From positions 88,169,141-88,233,140 of the forward strand of contig NC_079487.1 of the NCBI RefSeq assembly GCF_020520425.1: a stretch of 64,000 nt of DNA. Reading direction: 5' to 3'. The notes beneath the pieces were generated by a model that was given only the letters and a program-made list of their open reading frames with translations, was not told the origin of the DNA and searched no databases. The translations under genes were made by a program, and so were the position numbers. The stretch is from Spinacia oleracea. Its lineage: Eukaryota > Streptophyta > Magnoliopsida > Caryophyllales > Amaranthaceae. Each line of letters opens with the position of its first letter. Position 1 is the stretch's first letter. This document shows positions 1-13,100 of this stretch, piece by piece.

Positions 1-724
1 GAAAACTAGGTTAAAGTTACAAAAAAAAAAAGGTTAAAGTTATATTAGTGTACAATAAATTTATTGTACACCTTGTGCGCACAAGACCTTTTGATTTTCC
101 ATGGTGGATAGAATTAGAACCTATGAATGTATGAATGTCACTTCTGGATGTGACGTGGGGTTTTAATCACGTTTCATAACAATAATAACTTAAATAAATC
201 ACAGTTAGCCTCTGATACTACCAGACTTGTCTTCTCTAGTGCTCTCTCTCTTTTCTCTCTCCAGAATTTGGGGTTCTGATTTGCATCTTGCAACTTATAA
301 TCTGGTTAGACTTTTCTTTTTCTTTTTCTTTTTCTTTTTGTTTTTGTTTTTCATTCAACCCTTCTGATTATACTACACATTCAACTCATCGATCATTTTG
401 CTGACCTTTTTTTATCCCCAAAAAAGATTGTTTTGCAGTATGATTTTCCTATTTCTGGTATTGATCATTTTCCCCAAAAGTGTTGTTGATTGTACAATTA
501 TAAATATTGTTGGATTAGTTTAAATGCATAGTTGAATGGATCAACTTTTATAATATTAATGGTCAAAGTTACGAGTTAGCAAACGTGATAAGCTATAACA
601 ACTTTAAGGAAACTTAGGAAGAGCATTTCAATCTATGGAAATTGATTTGTTCATTTGAGACGGACTCACTTGTAGCATCTAATTTGGGTTGTTTCTTTTG
701 TTTTGCCTAATTGTAGATAGTGAG
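1..724 (+). promoter_or_regulatory. Upstream region and probable 5' leader of the sarcosine oxidase gene
   Basis: There is no coding region here. A CT-rich stretch at about 236-262 and a pyrimidine tract of repeated CTTTTT units at about 308-352 look like plant 5' leader sequence. A pyrimidine-rich run ending in TTGTAG at 711-716 is a good 3' splice site, 8 bases before the chosen ATG. A 5' UTR intron ending at 716 is therefore likely, with a donor possibly near 304. I saw no clear TATA box. The intron and promoter are inference; RNA reads would settle them. Confidence 0.4.
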
Positions 725-1969
725 ATGGGTTGCAACACAGCAGGAATTAGCAGCTACGAGTTTGATGTGATCGTTGTGGGAGGAGGAATTATGGGAAGCT
801 GTACTGCCTACGAAACTTCAAAGAGGGGATACTCCACTCTATTACTGGACCAGTTCGACTTTCTGCACAACAGAGGTTCCTCCCATGGAGAGTCCCGAAC
901 TATTCGAGTCACCTACCCTGAACCTTATTACTCTTCCATGGTCCTTGAATCGACCAAGCTATGGGAGGAGGCTCAATCTCAACTTGGGTATAAGGTTCTT
1001 TACCCCACTAACCAGCTTGACATTGGACAAGCCAGTGATCGCTCTCTCCAGGCTGTCATTCATAGCTGTCAGTCTAACTCTGTTGATTTTAGGGTGCTTG
1101 ATCATGCCCAAGTGAAAAAGGAGTTCTCAGGAGGGGTGGTTGTGCCAGAGGATTGGATTGGTGTTGTTAGTGGAGGGGCAGGTGTAATCAAGCCCACCAA
1201 AGCTGTGTGTATGTTTCAAACACTTGCCTTTCGTAATGGCGCCACTCTGAAAGACAATATGAAGGTTATCGACATAAGAAGAGATGTTGGTGGTTGTGTA
1301 GTGGTTTTAACGGCCACAGGGGAGAAATTCTACGGCAGAAAATGTGTCATTACTGCTGGTGCATGGATGAACAAGCTGGTGAAAGTGGTAACGGGACTTG
1401 ATGTTCCTATTCTGCCTTTAGAAACTACCATATGTTATTGGAAGGTTAAGGAAGAGTATGAAAAGGAATACTCAGTAGATGGGGAATTTCCTTGTTTTGC
1501 TGGGTATGGGAGCACATATATATATGGCACCCCATCTTTAGAGTATCCTGGGTTGATTAAGGTAGGCGTGCACGGAGGACGTTTCTGCAACCCAGATAAA
1601 CGAACTTGGACCCCTGAACCACAGTTGATGGACTTTCTTAAGAAGTGGGTCAAAGAGAGGTTTGGGGGTCGAGTTGAGCATCATCACCCAGTATCGACTC
1701 AATCTTGCATGTATTCGTTGACCCCGGATGAAGATTATGTGATAGACTTCCTAGGGGGTCGGTTTGGAAAGGATGTGGTCATCGCAGGGGAGTTTTCCGG
1801 ACATGGATTTAAGATGGGTCCAGTAATAGGGCGGGTCGTGGCAGACTTGGTGCTACATGGAGAAACCAAAGGGGTAGAGTTGGACTATTTTAAGTTAGCC
1901 AGGTTCGACAACAATCCTAAAGGTAACATCAAGGAGTTTGCAGAACAAGTCGGCACTTCCAAGCTCTGA
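725..1969 (+). CDS. Peroxisomal sarcosine oxidase (FAD-dependent N-methyl amino acid oxidase)
   Basis: This single-exon gene encodes 414 residues, the usual length for monomeric sarcosine oxidases. The enzyme oxidises sarcosine and related N-methyl or cyclic amino acids (pipecolate in the plant enzyme) to imine products and H2O2. The N-terminal dinucleotide-binding motif GGGIMG lies at 19-24, with an acidic D42 at the end of the second strand. SSHGESR at 52-58 is the family's flavin-contacting segment. C328 in CMYSLTPDED is the expected covalent FAD cysteine, and K363 in SGHGFK matches the oxygen-activating lysine. The protein ends in SKL, a canonical PTS1, so it should act in peroxisomes with catalase. 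I chose the ATG at 725 because the in-frame ATG at 689 lies before a likely splice acceptor and adds a non-homologous extension. The frame is uninterrupted. Function is by family; substrate preference is unproven. Confidence 0.93.
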   Translation: MGCNTAGISSYEFDVIVVGGGIMGSCTAYETSKRGYSTLLLDQFDFLHNRGSSHGESRTIRVTYPEPYYSSMVLESTKLWEEAQSQLGYKVLYPTNQLDIGQASDRSLQAVIHSCQSNSVDFRVLDHAQVKKEFSGGVVVPEDWIGVVSGGAGVIKPTKAVCMFQTLAFRNGATLKDNMKVIDIRRDVGGCVVVLTATGEKFYGRKCVITAGAWMNKLVKVVTGLDVPILPLETTICYWKVKEEYEKEYSVDGEFPCFAGYGSTYIYGTPSLEYPGLIKVGVHGGRFCNPDKRTWTPEPQLMDFLKKWVKERFGGRVEHHHPVSTQSCMYSLTPDEDYVIDFLGGRFGKDVVIAGEFSGHGFKMGPVIGRVVADLVLHGETKGVELDYFKLARFDNNPKGNIKEFAEQVGTSKL

Positions 1970-3165
1970 GTTAATCATGTAACTCTCCTGTGTGTTCCTG
2001 GTTTGATGAATGAGACTTCTCTTTATATTGAGTTTCTCAACTACAAGGTTGTGCATATCTGTTTTGTTGCTCTAAATGTTTACATAATAAATGGGCCAGC
2101 ATTTCATATTGGCATCTGAACTACAAGTCATTAAGTAAATGTGTACAGATACAGTATCTATTCTTGTAGCGAAATTTGTTGTGGAGATAAACGCGACCAC
2201 GATCCACAATTGAATTCCATTTCCAGAAGAAAGTAGACCATAGTCCAAGGATCTCAAATTCACAGCCAAGTAAAATAGTCAGAAATGAAATTTGCTATAA
2301 GCTAGCATTGGCATAAACCAAAACAAGTAAATTACAGTAATTTTTCTATTTCAATTGTAATTGACGTATCAAACAAATATAAATTCACAAAAACAAGAAC
2401 CGCATGCGCTAACTAATTCTTTTGTACATAGTACACGGCTCTAAGCCTACAGAAACCCTTGTAAGTTTGTAAGTGTGCAGAACCCACAAAATTTTAGCTG
2501 TACTCCCATCATGTAACAAAAATGCTGTATCATTATTGAATAATGTAAAGTTGACTGAGATTCCCCAAAACTAAAAACAGCAGCGAATCCCAGTTAAATC
2601 TTCACGGCATCATGAAAGCTAAACTGCGGTTAAATACAAATCAGTGAATCACCATTACAGCTAGAGCATCCCTTAACTTGTTCACTTCACATTAATTCCG
2701 ATTCTGCATTTCATCAATAAGACGCTCATAAGCATGTTATGCACTGCATATAGGAACAGGTAATACTGGATGTACAACACAGTTAGTGTAGCTTGGAGAG
2801 AAAGCAAATTAGTTGGCTCTATAAATAAAATAGCTCATTGGGAGGATGAGGCATGGAGAATATTATGGAGTGTTTCATTTACTTTTAGTTATTGGTAGAA
2901 AATCAAGCCTCTCGAAAGCTTGAATATTATTTACGTTTTATGTAATTCTCAATTTATCAACCAAATTCATCTTCTTCTTCCTTTATTATCTGCCCAAAAT
3001 TACAGTTCATCACAAAGCATAAATCGGAAATTAAGAAAACTAATCCGTACATCAGGGTGGACAAATACACATTAACAATGCCATGAAAAGCAAACAAGGT
3101 TAACATCTAAGATTTAACAGAAATGGACAAAGCACAGAGTTGGACGAAAGCAGGTTTCTTTTGGG
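1970..3165. other. Convergent intergenic region, no gene seen
   Basis: This AT-rich sequence lies between the stop of the plus-strand oxidase and the 3' side of the minus-strand coiled-coil gene. It should hold the oxidase 3' UTR and polyadenylation site. No ORF here resembles a protein I know, and I see no tRNA or structured RNA. Confidence 0.6.
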
Positions 3166-3502
3166 GAGTGCTTGGTTTGGTGTAAAACGTTTTTGTGAAA
3201 TATGATTTTCCCCTTTTCAATCATTTAACGTTGTTTGTTATGGCAAGGGGAGTAACACCATTTTTCGATAACACCTAAAAGGGTGTAAAACATTTTCCAT
3301 TTGAAAGGAAGGGAAACCACTTTTCCACTTTCCTCCCTTACCTCCCCTTCTATCTTCCAATCAATCATCACCCATCTACTCTCATTTTTCTTCTCTAAGA
3401 ATTTTCTTGTAAGGAACAAAACAACGGAAAACTAGTTTGGATTTGTGTTTTCCATGTAAAATCACTTTTCATTAAAAACGTTTTCCGTCAAACCAAGCAA
3501 AC
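3166..3502. mobile_element. MITE with about 25-bp terminal inverted repeats
   Basis: The left end, reading GTGCTTGGTTTG then GTAAAACGTTTTT, matches the reverse complement of the right end, GTTTGCTTGGTTTGACGG then AAAACGTTTTT, with few mismatches. The element is about 337 bp with no coding capacity. This is the plan of a non-autonomous DNA transposon. I could not define a convincing target duplication, so the exact ends and superfamily are open. Confidence 0.7.
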
Positions 3503-3615
3503 CTTAGTAATTAAGTACCATAAATTAAGTGAATGGCATCACAAGTTGATAGGTAATTCAACCAGTAGTTCGACATTATTTGCCACGTCCATTCATCAAA
3601 GCTGCCAGTATGCTA

Positions 3616-3903
3616 CTCCCTCCGTCTAATTTAATCTTCACACTTTCTTTTTTTGTCCGTGTCAATTTAATTGTCATACTTTCTTTTATGGCATGGACCC
3701 ACTTATATTTTATTACTTCTCTGAGTCTCTCTTCCCATAACAAAAAGTTATGACACCACATTCTCTCACATTCAATTAAAAAAGATCTTCCATTATCTCC
3801 CACCATACTTTTCTATTAAACTATAATTGTTAAGTTTACAATAACTTATCACATAAAACTCCGTGAACATTCTATTTCAACGATTAAATTGATACAGAGG
3901 GAC
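3616..3903. mobile_element. Stowaway-type (Tc1/mariner) MITE
   Basis: The termini read CTCCCTCCGTCTAATTTAA on the left and, inverted, GTCCCTCTGTATCAATTTAA on the right. The CTCCCTCCGT start is the hallmark of Stowaway MITEs. A TA dinucleotide lies directly outside each end (3614-3615 and 3904-3905), the expected target duplication. The length of 288 bp fits the family, and there is no coding sequence. Confidence 0.88.
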
Positions 3904-4154
3904 TACAATTTACCCAAAAAGAAAAAAATTAACCCGAATTATCTTTGGCTAATACTAAATCCCTAATCTGAACTCCCAGCCTAGTAAACTCTAAGAACAG
4001 AATATAATACATTAATACCCCCAGTGGCAACGTGCAGAAAACAAAAGCGAACTGACAAGAACAATCCCGAGGATGACGCACACTATCTCTAGCAAAATTT
4101 TACAGGATCTAAAAAGTATGAATGAAGAATTACCATTTATAAATAGCAGACTTT

Positions 4155-7100
4155 TCAAACTATGAATGAGGCTAGAAATGCATGCAATACAGCCCAATAA
4201 ATCATGATGCCGAGGCGAAAAGCAGGTTGCCGCATTAGTGCTCGGTCACAAGAAACCCTGTCAAAAAGCAAAGTAATCTAAATAAAACAGAATATAAATT
4301 GGTGTAATAATGCTGCGTGAGAAAATACAAGCAAACTCACCATAGACCATCAATCATATCACTGACAGGCCTTGTGAATCTTGGGACAAACCTCGATGTT
4401 GTAAGTGATTTGAAGCCATGGACTGAAGAGAGAAGAGTCAGAAAAGAAGAAAATCAAATGTGCTCAGCAATGGTTATAGGCAATCGGATTCTTTTTAAGG
4501 AAGAGGAAGAACAAAAGACGGATAAATTACTACCTTTATCATCTTCTTCATCCTCGATTCTACCAGAACTTCCAGCATCTGTATCAATAGCAATAGACAC
4601 TTGGTCATTGTTCACTTTGCGTAAACTCCGGACTTGAGAAGAAGGAACTGGTGGTGTCCATTTGTTCAACTGCAGGTCATGTATCACAAAAAAAAACTTA
4701 AAACAGTGTGATGTACCATAATATATGATATCTTGCAATACTACAAGATATTGACATAAAAAAAATAAAAAAAAGTCATGATTCATCAATAAATACATAC
4801 CACTGGTTCAACCTCGACGATTTCAGAGGTTCCTAATCCAGAGACCCCAACACCCTGGAGGGAATTTATATATAGCTCCTTCTCATGTAGCGATGCTTCA
4901 ATAGCCTCTTTTCTGTGTAATAACTCTTCCATCTTATTCCGTTCTGCTTGTAGAAGTGTATCCTTACTTTGTGCTGCAAGCCGCAAGTCTTCCAGTTCGG
5001 ATATTATGGATGTTATGTCTCTCTGAACTTGCTCCTTGTATTCAGGATGATGACTGACATTCCCATCAACAGCATGGGCGTCACGTTTCAGAACACAAGA
5101 GAAGTTTGTATCCAACCAAGTCAAAAAATCATTAAGTTCACCAGAAAATCGTTCTTTTTCCATCTTTGTCGCTTCTAAGACATCATTAGTGCATCTAGTG
5201 ACCTCTTGCCTTAAGAAGGAAATTTCTGCATCTCGGTCTTGCAACTGTGTTTGAAGATTTTCAATTTCAGAGAGAAGACCTTCGGACATATGGTGCAGCT
5301 CATCAAACTTGCTCACAGTAACAGAGAGCTTCTTAAGGGCCTTAGCACGAGAAGCCTCTACATTCTCCAAATCTATATTCTTCTGCCGCACTGTTTTTTC
5401 CAGCTCTTCAATCTCACTTCTCACGGATTCCATCTGATTCTCCTCCTCCTCTAGTGCTTGCATCAGAGCTTCAATTTCTGCAATAAAAACATATACACGG
5501 GGTCACTCATGGGTCATGGTCAAATTCTGCAGAACAGTTCATAATATACAGAAAGTATATCAAGATAAAATAGTAAAATGTTCAACCTTGTTCTTTAGCA
5601 TCTACCACAGCAGACAATGACTTAACCTTTTCCCCTAACTCAGCCGAATTGAGACATTCCTCCTGTAATTCAGCAACCCTTTGTTCCAACAAAGTCCTGT
5701 CTCTGCCTAGTGCTTTCAGCTTGTTCTCCAAATCATGAGTATAATTCGTCATTGATTGAAGATCACGAGAACAATTTGCTGCAGTAGATTCAGCTTCCTT
5801 GATTTGGCTAACAAGCTCCCTGCATATTCGTTCCCTTTGGATATCCTTTTCTTGAAGCTCCTGCTGCAAATCTGATATTGTAGTTTTCATCTCTTTGCTT
5901 TGCCCTTCAACGCCCTTTATTCCGATATCAACAAAATCTCGTACAGCCACCAATAGCTTATCAGCTAGAGATTTTACAGATTCCTCAGAAGACGAGAGAA
6001 CAACCCCACTAAAGTTCATGCCGTCAGCTGTAGGTAAAGCAGGCAAGTTGATTCTCAGATCCTCAACACAAATATTCTTTCCAACCAGTTGTGCCTTTTT
6101 ATTTTCAATCTCCAAAATGGAGCTAATGCATGTTTCATAAAGAAGAGATATACTTCTACGCAATACAACTCCCTCGATGTCTTTTTCTTTCCCGACTGAT
6201 TCCAAATGGATATTGTCATCCTTGATAGATTCCAAGGAGCTCCTTTGAGAAGCAACTTCGTTTCGCATGGTGCCAACAGCAGTCGATAACCACTCAGCCT
6301 CCGTTCTCAATGACATTGAATGACTGTGTATTCTCTCCTTAAAATCAGTAATCGTTTCTTTAAGCTGCTGAAGATGCTGTTCAATAACCTTACAGACTTC
6401 AACGTCAGCACTCTCATCTATAGGATCAGGGATCTTATTGCCCCATGAAGTTCTTGACCAGAAATCCTGTAACAGGGGAACTCCAATTTAGTAACTAAAA
6501 GTGATGAATACCGCAAAATAACTCACACCACGGGAAGCACGTAAGTGAATCATTGCTCAATCAATCATCACTACCAAACAAATTACATATGAAAACTTGT
6601 ATATGAAAACAAATTGCATATGATCATCTATTGCCAGTAAGAATCATAGCAAGAGTACAGGTGCAAAGTCCAGAACATAAGGTGTCTTCCTACATTTTCT
6701 TCTTCTAAAGAAATTTTCCGCTTCCTAAATCTTCGTTGAAACATACAATGTAGTTATGAATACTGCAATTTGAAACCATGGACAGTTCAAGATCATATAT
6801 CATGAAATTAGCAGGTATCCAGCTTCCTTTTAAATCAATCATGTGAGATTACCCCCCCCCCCCCCAAAAATTTTGACTCACAGATGTATCAATTTATAGT
6901 ACTGATTTGCAACACTCTAAGTATGGTTGGTGCTTCTAATGTTAAAATTAACTTTGAATCACTTGCATACAAAAACCGAGCCCCACATTACTACATTAAT
7001 GACATTAACATTTAGTTAGATTTTTTTTGCAATGATAACATGAAACAAGTCAAGTATTAGTGGTAAAAGCTTTGTTCTTTAAACTCAAGGCCGGGGGTTC

Positions 7101-10100
7101 AAATCTTATACAAACCATGTTTAACATTTTTTATGTATATGAAGATTAGATTGAGTGAAAGACTCGTAAACAGAGCGCCATGTGTCACGCAAACTTTCTT
7201 ACAAACGCTTTTTAATATATGGTATAGATATAGCGCGTAAGTGGGTAAAAGGTCACCGGGTAACCCACCAGTACCCAACTGAGGAAAGAAAAAACAAAAC
7301 AAAAAAGAAAGAAAGAACGCAGGCCACCGTGATCCTCACCAACAGAAAACAATGAGTGTGCATAGTGTAGTACCTTGAATCTGGAATTAACAGAGCCCAG
7401 GCCACCATGATCTTTTGCAGATACCGGATCTGAGCCAATTTCCAAGCGAGACTCCATATGTGCCTTCACATCATGCAGAAGCTCTAAATCCTTTGCGAAC
7501 ATGTCTTCACTGACAGTAGATATATCAAAAAAGACTTTTTTCACTTCATGCACACTGGATTTTAACCTCTCCAGTTCAGCAAGTTGATTCTCTCTCTCTC
7601 CAGATAATTTGCTTACATGAGAAAGAGCTTCAATTTTGGCTGAATTCACAAGATCCTTTTCCTTGGAGAGTTTTGAGATCTCATTCTGGGCTATTTCCAG
7701 TTCTTCTTGCAGACCATCATTCCTTTCCTGAACTTCATTTAACTCAGCCAACAGAAGCTCTGCGGACTTTTTGGATTTCTTTGCCTCGAGCTCAAAAGAT
7801 GCGGCAGAGTGTTGTAGATCAGATAACATATTTACAATTCCTTCTAACTTCTGCAGTGGATCATGAGCATTAGTTCCTTCACCGGTGTTGATCTCACCTA
7901 GTCTGCTAAGCAGTATGCTCAATGTATGGCTGTTTTGCTGTAACTGTTGCTCAACTTCTATCAGGCGATTTTTCAAGGATAAGTTCTCAGCTTCAAATGC
8001 TTTGTATGCTTCTATCTGGAGACACAAGTCCCTTATTTTCTGACCAGACTCCACGAGAGAAGATTCATGGCCGTTCATCATAGATTTCAATCGATTAATT
8101 TCGGTACTCATCTCTTCAATGTTCTGCTTTAGACCGTCTCTTTGTTGGACGAGTGACTTGCCTTTTCTAACCGCAAGATTTAGCTTCTCACGAAGAGAGG
8201 CTGACTTCTGCTCTTCCTGATTAAGAAGCTCCTGGAGTTCCTTCTGTCTCCTATCTAATTGTTCCAGTTCAGTCACCGTAGATTGATTCTTCTGCAAGTA
8301 CAAATCTCTCTCCTCTCTAAGCATTACTATTTCATCCAAAGCCTCAGAAAGCTCTCGACTCAGATCTGCTACATTTTTCCCCTCATGGACTCCGCTTCTA
8401 GACTTCAAATCATCTTTATCCATGACATCATTTCCATAGAGATCCTCATTCTCCATATCTGTCACCATTAATGATTTTGCAGCATGCTCCAACGTGCGCT
8501 CCTGAACGCCTGCTTTAAGATCTTGACCTTCTGCATCAACTTCTCTATCACGATTCACAAGCTTTATGATCATTTTTTCCAAGACTTGAATGTTACTGAC
8601 ACCAGAGGACTCATCTTCAGTTTCAAAATCCTGAAGCACATCAAGAATTAAGCTCTGTAATCTCTTCAAGTCACTTTCAATCTGGTTAAGCTGATCCTCA
8701 TTTCTAAGGTTCTTTGCTAAATTCCCCTGCAAAACGACAACTTCTTTCCTTAAGCTGTCCAGCTCAAGCTCATATTGCTCCACTGTGTGCAAGGCTATGT
8801 CACGATCAGAAGTCAACGTCACCAAGCTACTTGAAAGAGTCTCCTTGTCTTGAATTACTGTATGCAGAGAGGATTCAAGCTCAGATATTCTTCTTCTTGA
8901 TTCTTTTAGGTCTGTGGACAGTGACCCGCAATAACTTTCAAAGTTATCAATCTTCTGCTGAAGAGAATTTGTGTGGACATCGGCTTCAGACAGTGCGCTT
9001 TCCTTCTCATGAAGAACTGCTTCGACTTCATATATTTTTCTCTGTGATTTTTCTAGATCATTTGACAGTGATTCAGAATAATCCTCAAGGTTCTCAATTT
9101 TCTGCTGAAGAGACCTCATGTGGTGGTCGGCCTCTGACACGGCAGTTCCTAACCAATGAATCCTTTCTTCAGGCTCCATAGATCGTATCTGAGTGGGTGT
9201 ATTTATTCTATCCAAAATCTCCTCCCATCTCTGCACCAAAATATTCCTTTCCATCAATGATTGCTCCAGCATGTCATTTTGTTCAGCCAATTCATAAAAT
9301 TTTGTCTGCAGCTCTTCATATTTTCTTCTTGGATCATCGTCCAAATTTGAAGCAGGTTGCACATCATCCTTGCCTCCATCTGTAACAACAAAGCCAGCAT
9401 CTGAGAATGACCCTCCTCCAACAGAACTCCTCTGGTCCCAATCTGGCGGCAGAGAATTGCCTGCAACTGTTTTGGCTAGCCAATCAACTTTCTCTAAGAT
9501 GTCTTTAGAGTGAAAATGATCTGGCAGCTCCAGATCTTCCAAAATCTCCTCGATCCTCTGAAGGGAAGAATCTTTCAGAAAAAACGACTCTCTCAGTGCC
9601 GTTGCGGAGTTACGGATATATGTCAGCTCAGATTCTAGAGCTTCCATGCGTTCACCAGCCTCTGAATAGTCCTTCAATTTCTCTTCAACCTCAAGAAGCC
9701 TAGAGTCTTTCAACTGCAACTCCTGTGAGCATTTATCAAGTTCACTTGACATCTCTGCCAAAGATTGCTTAAGACTGTCACGCTGCACAACCAAGCCTTT
9801 TCCTTTTGCAACAGCGATACTAAGCTTTTCTCTTACAGAAGAAACCCGCTGCTCTGACTGCTCAAGCTCCTTCACTTTGTGCAGTAACTCAGCCTGCATA
9901 ACATCAAAGCCATCCTTTGCCTGGATCAAGCTTGCCCTGAGAACAAGGTTTTCATTCTCCAGCTGAATTTTCAAAGAGTTCAACAACTCCACATTGCCCC
10001 GCAACTCATCAAGCTCCATCACCCTAGAGTTAACTTCATTTACTGATGAGCTGGCATGCTCTTCTAGCTCCTTGAATTTCTGAACAAGCAACAACACTAA

Positions 10101-13100
10101 AGACTGTAGATTTAAAACGGGTGCTTCATCTAAATTCACCTCTGTATCATGAACCTTCAGAATTTCTTTGACATCCAAAATGAGCTTTAATAATGTATCA
10201 GTGTCCAGACACCTTTTGTTCAGTTCCTCGATGTCATGTGCTTTCTTCAACAAGTCGGAGGATAATTTGTTGTTTGACTCCTTAAGCTGCAGTATATTAC
10301 CAAGCAAACTACATAGTTTAGCTATAAGAGCCTCATAATAACTACCATCCAATGGATTCTGTTGGTTGTTCTCTTCAAAACAAGTTGTACTATCTTTGAA
10401 GTGTTCAACAGTGACATTCAGCAAATTAACCATATCAGCAGAAATTTTCTGCAAAAGACCAATAGCAAAACTGCGTTCTTCATTAACAACACACAGCTTT
10501 TCCTCTACTTCCGTATATGAGCTAGAAAGTTCATCATGAGCTTCTAGCCTTGACTTCCAATCTTGAATCACTTCACAGGCAGCAGTTACGGAGACAGAAA
10601 AGCGGCCAAATATATTCATATCATGGCTCACCTCAGATGGAAAAGGGTACGTAGCGACAGATTTAACAACTGTATCAAGCTTCTGAACCATCGGAACTAA
10701 CTCAGCAAAAGAAGAATTCCATTCCCTCTCTACTGAATATATATGCTCTCTCATTTCCCTTTGCAAAGCTTCGAATTCATTAAGAATCATAGAGGCCACC
10801 TCAACCGAGCTTTTTCGTAACTCCTTCAGCTGATCCTGCAATCCAGTAATTCTAGATTGAGTGTCAGTCAATTTCCTATGAAGTTCAATATTCTGCAACT
10901 GTGAATCTGCATATTGTCTATTTAGGACTTCACATAAATCTTCAAGCTGGGTTTTCTTTGCTTCAGTATCATGTGCATGTTGATTCATAACTCCGCAAAT
11001 TACTTCCAGCTCAATGTTTCTTGCTTCAAGATTACAACTGATGCCCTTTAGAGATTCAACTTCAACCTCAAGCTCCCCACAGGCGACGATAGCAGCTTTA
11101 CATCTACTACTTTCATCCATGATCAGAGCATCCACATTTTCAACATTCTGAGCCAGGGCCTGAAATACATCTCCCAAACAACTTATTTGCTCCTTTGCAG
11201 CAAAATAAGGATCAAGAAGCCCCACACTTTCAGTTGAGAGCCTTTCCTCAGGTTCGTGGTCGTCACTATTAGCTTTGGTCTCAAAAGCTTGAATCAGTTT
11301 CGATACTCCTGGAGCTGTATTTTTACCAGATAACCGACTAAGAGATACTGAGTGGGAATGCATGCCGTCAACTTCCTTTTCAAGTTTTTGCATCAATTTC
11401 TCAGCCTCCTCCAGATATCGCTTTAGTGTTAAAGTGCCCTCACTGAAACCAGATTGCAGCTCACTAAGGGATGTGGCATCAGAGCCATTTCCAGCTGCAG
11501 GAGAAACTGACGGTAATCCAGCTTCAGTGTCTTCTGTTGCAAAATTTTCCACAGAATCACCAGTATCAGCTATTTGAATATCAGTCCTGGATCCAGTCCC
11601 TACAGAAGAAAGCTGAATTTGACTGCTATCAATCTCAGCTATTCTAGCTTTATGAATTTCCAAGCTGCTGCGGAGAACGATATTTTCCTCAGATATTTGT
11701 TCAAGACGTGACATTGCTTCTCTCAGTTCAGCCTCAAGCTGGACATGCTCCTGATATTGCATTGACATCTTATCTTGGTAATAAACAAGTTCAGTAGAAA
11801 TTCTCCCAAACTCCTGGACAAGAAACTCCTCGTGGTCCTTCAGTTCCTTGCTCTCTTCAATCAAGACTGCAAGGCTTGTATTCAAACCAGAATTTTCTTG
11901 CTGTAAAGTCAGAATCACTCTCCTGCAATCTGCCAAATCTCCTAAAAGCATCTCCTTTTCATGAGAAAGAAGCACCTTTTCCTCCTCAAACTTCTTCCTC
12001 TCATCAGTAACAGAAGCAAGAATGACTTTCAAGTTGGTAATTTCCTGCTTCAATGTGTCCAATTGAGCACTACTATCAGCCATATCCACTGAAAGTTTTT
12101 GATTTTCATGAGAATAATGTTGCATTGCCTCCTCAAATTTTTTCCGCTGCTCGGACACAGATTCTAAACTTTTCAATAGCTTTTCATGCTCCGACTGTGA
12201 AGCTTCCAATAAAACCTTAGAGTTTGCCAAATCTGCAGAAAGACTGGAGATGTGCGTGACAGAGTCGTCCAATTTGATCTCCAGCTCATCAACTTTGGCA
12301 GAAGATTCCGCACTTTCTTCCTTGGCATAATGATACATGTTCTGAAAATTCAGCTTCTCACTGATAGCAACCTCCAGTTCAGATCTACACTGAGCAAGCT
12401 CTACACTAAGGTTTTTATTACATTCTTGAACATTTGTAAGCAATGCAGTAAGAGCAGGTACTTCATCAAGATTATAATCAGTTTTGGAATCATTTTGCTC
12501 AAGAAGTTGCAAGTAAAAAAAGTCTTTTGAAATGTTTGCTAGATAAAGCTGCTCCTGTATTGTCTCAGAAAGAGCAACCATCCCATTCCTGGGCACAGAA
12601 AAGTTGCCCTGATCTGTTATTTCTCTTGACTTGATCAAGTACCTAAAATCACCTTCGGGGAGCCTCTTCAGCACCTCAGCCAGCTGAACCAGGTACAAGG
12701 GGTTGCTTTGTACACCAGAGCCCATAGATCGGTTCTCCATAGAGTCTCCAAGATTGCTCTCAACATCTTTGTGACTTTTAACATCCACTACACCAGACCC
12801 TTCCAGTAAATTAGTCTCATCATACCCTTCAACAGCTATCTGATTAAAATGAGCATGATTTCCCTCTCTTTCAAAATATCTTGATTCAGTCACAGATTGC
12901 AAATAAAATGAATTTTCATCAAATGACCTGTTCGTCACATCTTCTCCTTGCCGATTCAGTTCCGTCAAACTTGCTGTTTTGGGAACCGCAGGGATTGTCT
13001 CAGCGGGAATAGAAACCTCAACAGTTTCATGATCACCTACGAACCCACTGATTGCAGCAGCAGAAACACCAAACTCCACCTCAGGATGCAGAGCGATCAA

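Noticed and set aside
689..724. Upstream in-frame ATG extending the sarcosine oxidase by 12 residues
   Set aside because: It precedes a good splice acceptor (TTGTAG at 711-716), and the extension does not fit the family N-terminus.
774..1115. 113-codon plus-strand frame overlapping the oxidase
   Set aside because: Alternative frame inside a strongly supported CDS, with no recognisable domain.
7041..7110. tRNA gene
   Set aside because: Only A- and B-box-like words are present; no acceptor stem or cloverleaf can be formed.
8714..9181. 155-codon plus-strand frame
   Set aside because: Antisense shadow of the large coiled-coil exon.
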